Position numbers and translations under genes: made by a program
Part shown: positions 1 to 6,382 of the stretch, piece by piece
Layout: every line of letters begins with the position of its first letter
Position numbering within the stretch: position 1 is the first letter of the stretch
DNA from: an uncultured Holophagales bacterium
GTDB lineage: Bacteria > Acidobacteriota > Thermoanaerobaculia > UBA5066
Direction of reading: 5' to 3'
DNA: 6,382 bases
Assembly: GCA_937864895.1 (NCBI GenBank)
Contig: CALMDF010000444.1
Coordinates: forward strand, 1-6,382
The notes under the pieces: model-generated
Told to the model about the DNA's origin: nothing
The model's database searches: none
The model's input: the letters and a program-made list of their open reading frames with translations, nothing else

Positions 1-1695
<1,695 letters not shown>

Positions 1696-1701
1696 CGTCT
1701 T

Positions 1702-1707
1702 CCTCCT
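1702..1707 (-). promoter_or_regulatory. Shine-Dalgarno AGGAGG of the S8 peptidase
   Basis: A perfect AGGAGG lies six bases before the ATG at 1695 on the minus strand. It fixes that start over the in-frame ATG codons further in (residues 17 and 29), which would delete the signal peptide. Confidence 0.85.
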
Positions 1708-1851
1708 AAACTCTCCAGGTTTCCCGGGTTCCTCGATTTCAGCCGTGGCCACCGGATTCGCGCGAACGACGTTTCCTGAATTGTCGCGCTCTCCGGGCCC
1801 CCGGGTATCCTGAAAATCGCTTCGTCACCCTCCGAAACGAAGGAGCCCGGG

Positions 1852-1871
1852 CCGATATATTCGGTAGAATA
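1852..1871 (-). promoter_or_regulatory. AT-rich patch upstream of the peptidase, possible promoter
   Basis: This is the only AT-rich stretch in the 222-bp gap (1696-1917) between the regulator and the peptidase. On the minus strand it offers TATTCT (1871-1866) and TATATC (1859-1854) as -10-like hexamers. No convincing -35 hexamer lies 16-18 bp upstream of either. It also contains the small inverted repeat CCGA-TATAT-TCGG (1852-1864). A start here would give a leader of about 160 nt. The CGATATAT core faintly resembles half of the E. coli ModE box, but the second half-site is absent. This is a weak call resting on composition and position. Confidence 0.25.
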
Positions 1872-1917
1872 GGACGGTTTGACCTGCGCCGAGGGAGACC
1901 CGTCGGACCGCTCGAGG

Positions 1918-2307
1918 TCAGGAGAGGAGGCGCTCCAGGCACTTCCAGGGGCCCGCCACGGCGCGCGCGGCCTCGGCCTCCATCTCCCGGTAGAGGGCGA
2001 GCACCTCCTCGCCCCGCGCGCTGAGCCGGGCGCCGCCCCGCGCCGCGCCGCCCCGCGAGAGCTCCACGAGAGGGTCCCGGAACCCCCGGTTCATCGTCTT
2101 CACGAGCCCCCAGGCGTGCATGTAGGACATCTCGAGCTCGCCGGCGGCCACCCGCAGGCTCCCCGTCCGCCGGATCGCCTCGAGGAGCTCCACCATCCCC
2201 GGGCCGACGACGACCTCGCCGTCGCGCACGACCCGGAACCTCGGCTTCAGCCGTGCGGGGCCCGGGGCGAGGGGCTCGGCCCCGGATTCTCTCGTCGATC
2301 TCGTCAC
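1918..2307 (-). CDS. ModE-type winged helix-turn-helix regulator, DNA-binding domain only
   Basis: A 129-residue cytoplasmic transcription factor of the ModE N-terminal (COG2005-like, LysR-type wHTH) family. Residues 20-38 form the lead strand (RFRVVRDGEVVVGPG). Residues 39-73 form the helix-turn-helix (LLEAIRRTGSLRVAA followed by the SYMHAWGLVKTMN recognition region). Residues 79-96 are the Gly/Arg-rich wing (PLVELSRGG..RGGARLS). A final helix spans 97-118. Full ModE of about 260 residues adds two molybdate-binding TOBE/Mop domains, which are absent here, so the ligand or signal cannot be read from the protein. Start is GTG at 2307, with a modest GGGA six bases upstream; no ATG lies before the conserved core. 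It is transcribed away from the TonB-dependent receptor across 89 bp, the usual arrangement for a regulator of its divergent neighbour. Family is confident; effector and targets are inferred. Confidence 0.88.
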   Translation of the reverse strand: MTRSTRESGAEPLAPGPARLKPRFRVVRDGEVVVGPGMVELLEAIRRTGSLRVAAGELEMSYMHAWGLVKTMNRGFRDPLVELSRGGAARGGARLSARGEEVLALYREMEAEAARAVAGPWKCLERLLS

Positions 2308-2396
2308 GTCAATTCCCGGCCGTCACGCCCCAGTGTCTCAGGTTCCCGGCGGGAGCCGAAGGCCGCGCGCGGACGCCCGACTCGAGCGGAGGACTC
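2308..2396. promoter_or_regulatory. Divergent control region between ModE-like regulator and TonB receptor
   Basis: This 89-bp gap must contain both promoters and any operator. It is GC-rich and no sigma-70-like -10 is recognisable. Two exact copies of TTCCCGGC lie at 2313-2320 and 2343-2350, 30 bp apart, which is close to three helical turns and on the same face of the DNA. The second copy belongs to an inverted repeat, GGTTCCC (2341-2347) and GGGAGCC (2351-2357), a 7-bp stem with one G-T pair and a GGC loop. It could be an operator or a hairpin in the receptor mRNA leader. In so short a GC-rich stretch an 8-base repeat can arise by chance. Confidence 0.4.
2388..2392 (+). promoter_or_regulatory. 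Shine-Dalgarno GGAGG deciding the GTG start of the TonB receptor
   Basis: GGAGG lies four bases before the GTG at 2397, slightly close but the only good site. The signal peptide begins right after it. The frame is also open upstream to an ATG at 2253, but that extension runs antisense through the regulator's coding region and would bury the signal peptide. Confidence 0.65.
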
Positions 2397-4469
2397 GTGA
2401 ACCACCCGAATCGATTCCTGACCCTGGGCGCGGCGTGCGTCGCGCGCCTTTCGCTGCCCGTCCTGGCGGAGGACCCGCCGGCCGGCTTCGAGGCCTACGC
2501 CCTCGCCCGCGTCACCGTGACGGCCGAGGCCGACGCCGTCGACGAGACCGCCCTCACCGTCGCCGTGACGGCCGAGGAGATCAAGGCCCGCAACGCGAAG
2601 AACGTGGCCGAGGCGCTCGCGGGCGTCCCGGGCCTGCGCGTCTCGACCGGCCGCAAGAACGAGCCGACGGTGTACGTCCACGGATTCGACCAGAGCCGGG
2701 TGCAGGTCCTGATCGACGGCGTCCCGTACTACGAGACCAACTACGGGAAGCTCGACCTCGCGCAGATCCCGACCGACAACGTCGCCCGGATCGAGGTCAC
2801 GAAGGGGGCCGCGTCGGTCCTCGCCGGCGCGAACGCCCTCGGCGGGACGATCAACATCATCAGCAAGACCGCCGGGACGGCCCCCTACACCGAGGTCCTC
2901 GTCGAGGGGGGCGACTACTCCACCGGCCGCTTCACCGCGACCCACGGCCAGAAGCGCGGCGCCGTGAGCTACTGGCTGAACGTGTCTGGGCAGACGAGCG
3001 ACGGCGCGCCGGTCTCCGGCTCCTACGAGCCGAGGGTCGGGGTGATCCAGCAGAAGAACCCGACGAAGAACACGCCGGCGATCCTCGAGGACGGGGGGAG
3101 CCGGGAGAACTCCGACTCCGAGTCGCTGAACGCCTGGGCGAAGCTCGGCTGGGAGCCGACGGCCGCCTCCGCGCTCTTCCTGAACGTCCACACCTTCGAC
3201 CGCGGGAAGGGCGCGCCGCCCGCGACCGACAGCGTCCAGGTCTTTCTGAAGCGCCCCGCCTTCTCCCAGTTCGCCCGTATCCCGACCTATCGCGACCTCG
3301 GCTTCGACCTCGACGGGAGGCACCGGCTCGCGCCGGGCCTGACGCTGAAGGCGAAGGGCTTCTGGCACGAGCACGTCGACGACTACGAGTCGTACAAGGA
3401 CCAGGAGTACCGCGAGAAGATCGCCGTGAGCCGCTACGACGACACGCTCGCCGGCGGCTCCCTCGTCACCGAGTGGGAGGCTGCGAAGTGGAGCACGCTG
3501 CGCCTCGCCGCCCACCTCAAGGGCGACACCCACCGCGAGAGGGACGACGCCTACCTGCCGTTCGCCGAGTCGAGCTCGATCACCGGCTCGGTCGGCCTCG
3601 AGGACTCGCTCACCCTGGGGAAGGGCCTCTCCGCCGTCGCGGGGGTCTCGTACGACTGGTTCGACGTCTCGAGCGCCGAGCGCAACGTGACGGACGGCTC
3701 GACGGGCGACTTCGTCCGCCAGGACCCGCTCGCGACCCCGAGCGACGACCAGGTCAACCCGATGGCGGGCCTCGTCTGGCGCGGCCCGGCGGGAACGGTC
3801 GTCAACGCCTCGGTCGCGCGCAAGAGCCGCTTCCCGACCCTCTCGCAGCTCTACTCCTCCAAGAGCGGGAACACGGCGCTCGCCTCCGAGCGGAGCGTCA
3901 ACGCGACGCTCGGCGTCTCGCTCCCGGTCGGGTCGGCCGTGCGGCTCGAGGCCGGCGGCTTCTGGTACGACGTCCGCGACCTCATCTCCCGGAACGGGAC
4001 CGGCAACCTGAACGTCTACCAGAACGTCGGGAAGGTGCGGATGGCCGGCTTCGAGACGGTCCTCGAGGTGACGCCGCTCGCGGGCCTCTCGCTCCGCGCC
4101 GACTACACGTACGTCGACGCCGAGGACCAGAGCGACGGGCGCGTGACGGACGACGTGACGAACGTCCCCGCCCACAAGGCCGGGTTCCTCGCGTCGTACA
4201 GGCTTCCCGGCCCGGGAACGCTCTTCGACCTCGACGCCGTGTACGTCGGCTCGATGTACTCGAGCCTCCCCTCGCCCGCCTACCCGAAGGACCCCGTCAA
4301 GGAGGTCGGCGGCTATTTCCTCCTCGGGGCGAAGGTGACCCAGGAGGTGGCGAAGGGAGTGCGGCTCCACGTCGCCGTCCGGAATCTCCTCGACGAGGAC
4401 TACGAGAGCGAGGCCGGCTTCCCCGGCCAGGGACGGACGTTCGCGTTCGGAGCCGCGGCGACGTTCTGA
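2397..4469 (+). CDS. TonB-dependent outer-membrane receptor, metal/siderophore/cobalamin-type, substrate unknown
   Basis: A 690-residue gated beta-barrel importer driven by TonB-ExbB-ExbD. Residues 1-24 form a Sec signal peptide (cleavage after PVLA). A TonB-box-like segment (ARVTVTAEA, 37-45) follows. The plug domain covers about 50-160, with AEALAGVPGLRVS, VLIDGVPYY, and the conserved IEVTKGAASVLAGANALGG-TINIISK end. The remainder is the barrel. It ends with the typical VRNLLDEDYES and GFPGQGRTFAFGA stretches and a C-terminal Phe, the outer-membrane assembly signal. Length fits compact BtuB/Cir-like receptors rather than the long SusC-type sugar receptors. It stands alone: no ABC transporter, periplasmic binding protein or TonB gene lies in the window. 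Control by the divergent ModE-like protein is inferred, suggesting an oxyanion or metal-complex ligand such as molybdate or tungstate. Siderophore or cobalamin uptake remains possible. Family assignment is secure. Confidence 0.95.
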   Translation: MNHPNRFLTLGAACVARLSLPVLAEDPPAGFEAYALARVTVTAEADAVDETALTVAVTAEEIKARNAKNVAEALAGVPGLRVSTGRKNEPTVYVHGFDQSRVQVLIDGVPYYETNYGKLDLAQIPTDNVARIEVTKGAASVLAGANALGGTINIISKTAGTAPYTEVLVEGGDYSTGRFTATHGQKRGAVSYWLNVSGQTSDGAPVSGSYEPRVGVIQQKNPTKNTPAILEDGGSRENSDSESLNAWAKLGWEPTAASALFLNVHTFDRGKGAPPATDSVQVFLKRPAFSQFARIPTYRDLGFDLDGRHRLAPGLTLKAKGFWHEHVDDYESYKDQEYREKIAVSRYDDTLAGGSLVTEWEAAKWSTLRLAAHLKGDTHRERDDAYLPFAESSSITGSVGLEDSLTLGKGLSAVAGVSYDWFDVSSAERNVTDGSTGDFVRQDPLATPSDDQVNPMAGLVWRGPAGTVVNASVARKSRFPTLSQLYSSKSGNTALASERSVNATLGVSLPVGSAVRLEAGGFWYDVRDLISRNGTGNLNVYQNVGKVRMAGFETVLEVTPLAGLSLRADYTYVDAEDQSDGRVTDDVTNVPAHKAGFLASYRLPGPGTLFDLDAVYVGSMYSSLPSPAYPKDPVKEVGGYFLLGAKVTQEVAKGVRLHVAVRNLLDEDYESEAGFPGQGRTFAFGAAATF

Positions 4470-4476
4470 AGGCGGT

Positions 4477-4529
4477 CCTCGGGACTCGAGGCGGGCCCCA
4501 GACGAAACGACCGCGGAGGGGATCCGCGG
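4477..4529 (+). terminator. Two hairpins just after the receptor gene, probable transcription end
   Basis: Eight bases after the receptor stop, CCTCG and CGAGG (4477-4481, 4487-4491) form a 5-bp stem. A stronger hairpin follows, CCGCGGA (4511-4517) and TCCGCGG (4523-4529), a perfect 7-bp stem with a GGGGA loop. No real T-run follows, only CCTGACTTCCT, so this is not a classic intrinsic terminator. It may stabilise the mRNA 3' end or act with Rho. Confidence 0.45.
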
Positions 4530-4552
4530 CCTGACTTCCTCGCAATGACGCG

Positions 4553-4594
4553 TGAAGCTGGGGAGGATCGAACTCCCGACCTCTGGAGTGCGAT
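4553..4594 (-). pseudogene. 3' half of tRNA-Ala(CGC), truncated; candidate attachment site
   Basis: Read on the minus strand, this holds an anticodon loop ATCGCAC (U33, anticodon CGC, A37), a 3' anticodon strand TCCAG, variable loop AGGTC, and a perfect T arm (GGGAG, loop TTCGATC, CTCCC). The 3' acceptor strand CAGCTTC and discriminator A follow; no CCA is encoded. U at position 70 fits the G3-U70 pair that marks alanine tRNAs. The upstream bases (CCGGC) do not pair with TCCAG, and no D arm (AGCTCA-type) or 5' acceptor strand is found in the next 60 bases, so the gene is not whole. The match stops at the anticodon loop, a common boundary of tyrosine-integrase attachment sites in tRNA genes. 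It may instead be a decayed or rearranged tRNA gene. Confidence 0.6.
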
Positions 4595-4831
4595 GCCGGA
4601 TCGAGGCGTTCTCGCCCCCGGGAGGCGCCGGGCGCCCAGGCGTGCCGTCGGGCTCACGGGATGGTTGAGCTCGCGCATTCGTGGCAACTCGAGGATGAGC
4701 CCGTCGGTGTCTCCGGAATGCCGGGAACGTCACGAGGATTCCTGTGGAGACGGCGAATGTGGACTATTGAGTGAACGGTACTGCGCCGACTCCGATGGCC
4801 GCCACCGACTCCAAGACCGCCCGCCTCCACG
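4595..4831. other. Gene-free spacer between tRNA fragment and IS21 end
   Basis: No open frame here resembles a known protein. The frames that cross it have unconvincing composition and no ribosome binding site. It contains a GC-rich hairpin (GGCGC-CGG-GCGCC, 4624-4636) and the long inverted repeat listed separately. If the tRNA fragment is an attachment site, this strip would be the inner edge of an integrated element. Confidence 0.4.
4645..4707. repeat. Inverted repeat, 12-base arms, 11/12 matching
   Basis: CCGTCGGGCTCA (4645-4656) pairs with TGAGCCCGTCGG (4696-4707) with one mismatch, enclosing 39 bases. It lies in non-coding DNA between the tRNA fragment and the IS. It could be a recombination-site arm, a remnant of a small mobile element or an RNA hairpin. 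Nothing in the sequence chooses among these. Confidence 0.45.
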
Positions 4832-4886
4832 TGTCGATTTCCAGCACCTTGGGACCCCGGTTTTTCACGATCATTCCCCCCCGGGA

Positions 4887-4900
4887 TCACGCCGGCGTGA
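4887..4900. repeat. Perfect 14-bp palindrome inside the IS end region
   Basis: TCACGCCGGCGTGA reads the same on both strands with no spacer. It follows a run of seven C at 4876-4882. It may be a protein-binding site at the IS21 end, bound by transposase or host factor, or simply part of the terminal repeat array. Confidence 0.5.
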
Positions 4901-4973
4901 GGGTGTGAGCTTGCCTCGGTCCTGTCCTCCTTTCCATAGAGAAAGAGCTCCCCGGTAGCGCGGTGGGCGCTCG

Positions 4974-5024
4974 TGGACTCGCGAAGCGTGTCCAAGGTCG
5001 GTGGGAAACGCGAAGCGTTTTCCA
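4974..5024. repeat. Two tandem imperfect palindromes with a shared CGCGAAGCGT core
   Basis: The first unit is TGGAC-T-CGC, GAA, GCG-T-GTCCA (4974-4994). The second is TGGGAAACGC, GAA, GCGTTTTCCA (5002-5024), a 10-bp stem with one G-T pair. The ten bases CGCGAAGCGT are identical in both (4980-4989 and 5009-5018), 29 bp apart, while the outer arms differ yet each still pairs with itself. That compensating pattern points to selection on structure. They lie just after istB and could be its terminator or the multiple terminal repeats where IstA binds. A third, weaker GGAC/GTCC pair (5027-5040) and a TCCACGG direct repeat (5021, 5038) follow. Confidence 0.6.
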
Positions 5025-5055
5025 CGGACCGTCAGCGTCCACGGCGCCGGTCCCT

Positions 5056-5811
5056 TCAGGTGCGACGCGGCAGCCGGGGTTTCTGCCGGGCGCGGTAGGA
5101 CTCGCCCTCGATGACGAGATCGAAGGAGTTGGAGGTGAAGCGATCCAGAGCGCTCTGGGCGCGCACGGGATCGGCGAAGGTCGGGAGCCACTCGTCGGGT
5201 CCGCGGTTTGAGGTGACGACGATGGAGCCGGAGCGGGCCCTCTCGGTGAGCAGTTCGTGGATATCGCGGCTCTCGACGGCGTCCATGGCGTCGAGGGCGA
5301 AGTCGTCGAGGATCAGAAGGTCCACGGAGATCAGGCGGCGCAGCTCGGCTTCGTAGGAGCCGTCGAGGCGGGCGTGCCTGAGGGTCTTGAGCATGCGGTC
5401 GGTCCGAAGGGCCAGGACCGAGTGGCCGCGGCGGCAGGCGACGTGGCCGAGGGAGTGGGCCCAGAAGGTCTTGCCGACGCCGACGGGGCCGACGATGGCC
5501 ACGTGGCGGTGGTCCTCGAGGAAACGCAGAGTGACCAGCTCGTTGAGAAGGGCCCGGTCGAGGGTGATGCGGGCCGTCTCGTCCCACCTCTCCACGCGCA
5601 TCTCGGGGTCGAGGTGGGCCTTCTGGGCCCTCAGCTCGCCGGCCTGGCTCTCGCGGCGGTCGGCTTCGCCGGAGAGGACCAGGAGCAGGAAGTCCTGGTA
5701 CGGGGTCTTCTGCTGCCGGGCCAGGGCGAGGCGCTCGGGGAGGGTGTCGAGCATGCGGCCGAGCTTGAGGCGCTTGAGCACGGCCTTGAGCTCGGGGGCG
5801 ATCGTCTCCAT
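5056..5811 (-). CDS. istB: IS21 transposition helper ATPase IstB
   Basis: A 251-residue AAA+ ATPase of the DnaC/DnaA clade that assembles on target DNA and activates the IstA transposase. The N-terminal helical region (1-75, beginning METIAPELKAVLKRLKLGRM) precedes the ATPase core. Walker A is GPVGVGKT (108-115, Lys114). Walker B is LLILDDF (165-171, Asp169-Asp170). The sensor-type VVTSN lies at 198-202, and the C-terminal ALDR...GESYR block at 221-240. Length is typical (about 240-260), and no damage is visible. The start is the ATG at 5811, with GGGAG eight bases upstream. The frame is open further, to 6096, but that extension lies inside istA. The istA stop is two bases before this start, so translation is likely coupled. 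Confidence 0.95.
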   Translation of the reverse strand: METIAPELKAVLKRLKLGRMLDTLPERLALARQQKTPYQDFLLLVLSGEADRRESQAGELRAQKAHLDPEMRVERWDETARITLDRALLNELVTLRFLEDHRHVAIVGPVGVGKTFWAHSLGHVACRRGHSVLALRTDRMLKTLRHARLDGSYEAELRRLISVDLLILDDFALDAMDAVESRDIHELLTERARSGSIVVTSNRGPDEWLPTFADPVRAQSALDRFTSNSFDLVIEGESYRARQKPRLPRRT

Positions 5812-5813
5812 CC

Positions 5814-6382
5814 TCACCGCTCCCGCCTCAGGGCGAAGTGATCGCGAGGCCTGAGATAGCGCGCGATCGGGACGACCTTGGCCGGGGTCCGGGGCTCGTC
5901 CGGGCACGACCCGCGTTCCAGGAGCCTTCTCAGCCGCGTCACGTCGTGCATCCCGGCCTCGAGCGCCAGATTGCAGGCCTTCTCGAGCCTCTCGTTGCCG
6001 TACTTTCGAGCCAGGCCCACCAGCGCGTAGACCATCCGCATTCGGGTCCACGGCCGCGGGTCGTCGAGGATCTTCTCGGCCAGCTCTGCCGTGCACGGGC
6101 CGACCTCGGCGGCTTTGCGCTTCAAGGCGTCCACGTCGCGGTGGGCGTAGATCCTCTGCGCCTCGGGGAAGTCGTTGACGTCCGTAGCGCGCTGGCCGGG
6201 TGCCACCCGGCCATGCACCTTCACCAGGATCCGGTCCTCGTACAGACGCACGGTCGCCGAGTCGGCCCTCGTCGTCAGCTTGCGCCGCACGTACCGGGCC
6301 GGGACCGAGTACAGGGCCTTCTCGACGAGGGCGTACTGGTCGCGGTCCACAGTCGCCGCGCCCCAGCGCGGCGTGTCGTACC
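5814..6382 (-). CDS. istA: IS21 transposase IstA, C-terminal part; N-terminus beyond window
   Basis: The DDE-family transposase that cuts and joins the IS21 ends together with IstB. Only the last 188 residues are visible. They hold the post-catalytic beta-barrel of the Mu-transposase C-terminal type (DRDQYALVEKALYSVPARYVRRKL, beginning near residue 12; VRLYEDRILVKVHGR; then PGQRATD). An alpha-helical tail follows (FPEAQRIYAHRDVDALKRKAAEVG and onward), which interacts with partner subunits. The HTH and the DDE catalytic core lie past 6382, so activity cannot be judged. The frame is open to the window edge; the GTG at 6350 is internal, since YDTPRWGAAT just before it fits the family sequence. 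The stop at 5814-5816 is two bases before istB. Confidence 0.92.
   Translation of the reverse strand, partial: YDTPRWGAATVDRDQYALVEKALYSVPARYVRRKLTTRADSATVRLYEDRILVKVHGRVAPGQRATDVNDFPEAQRIYAHRDVDALKRKAAEVGPCTAELAEKILDDPRPWTRMRMVYALVGLARKYGNERLEKACNLALEAGMHDVTRLRRLLERGSCPDEPRTPAKVVPIARYLRPRDHFALRRER

Larger units (their letters stand above)
4832..6382 (-). mobile_element. IS21-family insertion sequence, partial (istA side beyond window)
   Basis: The istA-istB gene pair on the minus strand, separated by two bases, defines an IS21-family element. The istB-side end is proposed at 4832, where the plus strand begins TGTCGATTTCCAGCACC. IS21 ends start with TG, and this lies 224 bp outside the istB stop. 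The assignment rests on resemblance to IS21-type ends from memory and cannot be tested without the opposite end. The strip between the end and istB is rich in palindromes, in keeping with the multiple internal terminal repeats of this family. Target duplication cannot be checked because the other end is outside the window. Presence of the element is near certain; the exact boundary is tentative. Confidence 0.8.

Noticed and set aside
1793..1805. CCGGG/CCCGG inverted repeat between regulator and peptidase as a terminator
   Set aside because: The loop would be only two bases and no T-run follows in either direction.
1852..1864. CCGATATATTCGG as a ModE operator
   Set aside because: Only a short partial likeness to the E. 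coli ModE box, with no second half-site, and it lies upstream of the peptidase rather than of the receptor.
2253..2396. N-terminal extension of the TonB receptor to an ATG at 2253
   Set aside because: It overlaps the antisense regulator, lacks a suitable ribosome binding site and places 48 residues before an otherwise proper signal peptide.
2333..4534. 733-codon plus-strand open frame overlapping the receptor in another frame
   Set aside because: Arg/Pro/Gly-rich shadow frame created by high GC; the alternate frame encodes conserved plug and barrel motifs.
2304..4733. 809-codon minus-strand open frame opposite the TonB receptor
   Set aside because: Antisense shadow of a clear receptor gene. 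The product is Arg/Val/Asp-rich low complexity without domains, and it runs through the tRNA fragment.
4764..4874. 36-residue minus-strand frame beginning MIVKNRGPKV with a G-run before it
   Set aside because: The composition is fairly protein-like, but the G-run is only one base from the ATG, no family is recognised, and it crosses the proposed IS21 terminus. Kept as a note only.
4545..4958. Plus-strand open frame of 137 codons starting in the tRNA fragment
   Set aside because: Its first part (EDRTPDLWSAM) is the familiar false peptide from antisense tRNA. The remainder has no recognisable family and it runs across the proposed IS end.
4654..5025. Minus-strand open frame of 123 codons after istB
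   Set aside because: It starts inside the palindromes, crosses the IS end and spacer, and has a Ser/Gly/His/Arg-rich composition without motifs.
5812..6096. N-terminal extension of IstB upstream of 5811
   Set aside because: The extra 95 residues have no IstB homology and overlap the conserved istA frame; METIAPELK is the usual family N-terminus.

Overview
The window is GC-rich throughout (roughly two thirds G+C by eye, with strong G/C preference at third codon positions). It comes from a Gram-negative bacterium, because it encodes a TonB-dependent outer-membrane receptor with a terminal phenylalanine. A secreted subtilase carrying a MopE-type D-x-D-G-D-G-Y metal-binding motif is a combination seen in Acidobacteriota, Myxococcota and related soil or sediment lineages. 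The phylum cannot be fixed from this sequence.

Layout. Positions 1-1695 (minus) hold a secreted S8 serine peptidase that is open at the left window edge. Positions 1918-2307 (minus) hold a short ModE-type winged-helix regulator without the molybdate-binding half. It is divergent, across an 89-bp gap, from a 690-residue TonB-dependent receptor at 2397-4469 (plus). Two hairpins follow the receptor at 4477-4529. A 42-nt piece matching the 3' half of an alanine tRNA (anticodon CGC) lies at 4553-4594 (minus), cut off at the anticodon loop. After about 240 bp without a gene, the rest of the window (about 4832 to the right edge, minus) is an IS21-family insertion sequence. It contains istB complete, the C-terminal part of istA, and a palindrome-rich end region.

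How the parts relate. The regulator/receptor pair looks like one functional unit: a local DNA-binding protein controlling import of a scarce ligand across the outer membrane. ModE ancestry makes molybdate, tungstate or another metal complex the first guess, but the substrate is not shown by the sequence. The peptidase is probably independent. The tRNA fragment has the form of an attachment site left by an integrative element. If so, the chromosome lies to the left (peptidase, regulator, receptor) and the integrated element to the right, with the IS21 copy inside it or inserted nearby.

I see no CRISPR array, no complete RNA gene and no clear novel system. The points most worth checking are the ModE-like/TonB receptor divergon, the truncated tRNA-Ala, and the paired hairpins at the end of the IS21 element.
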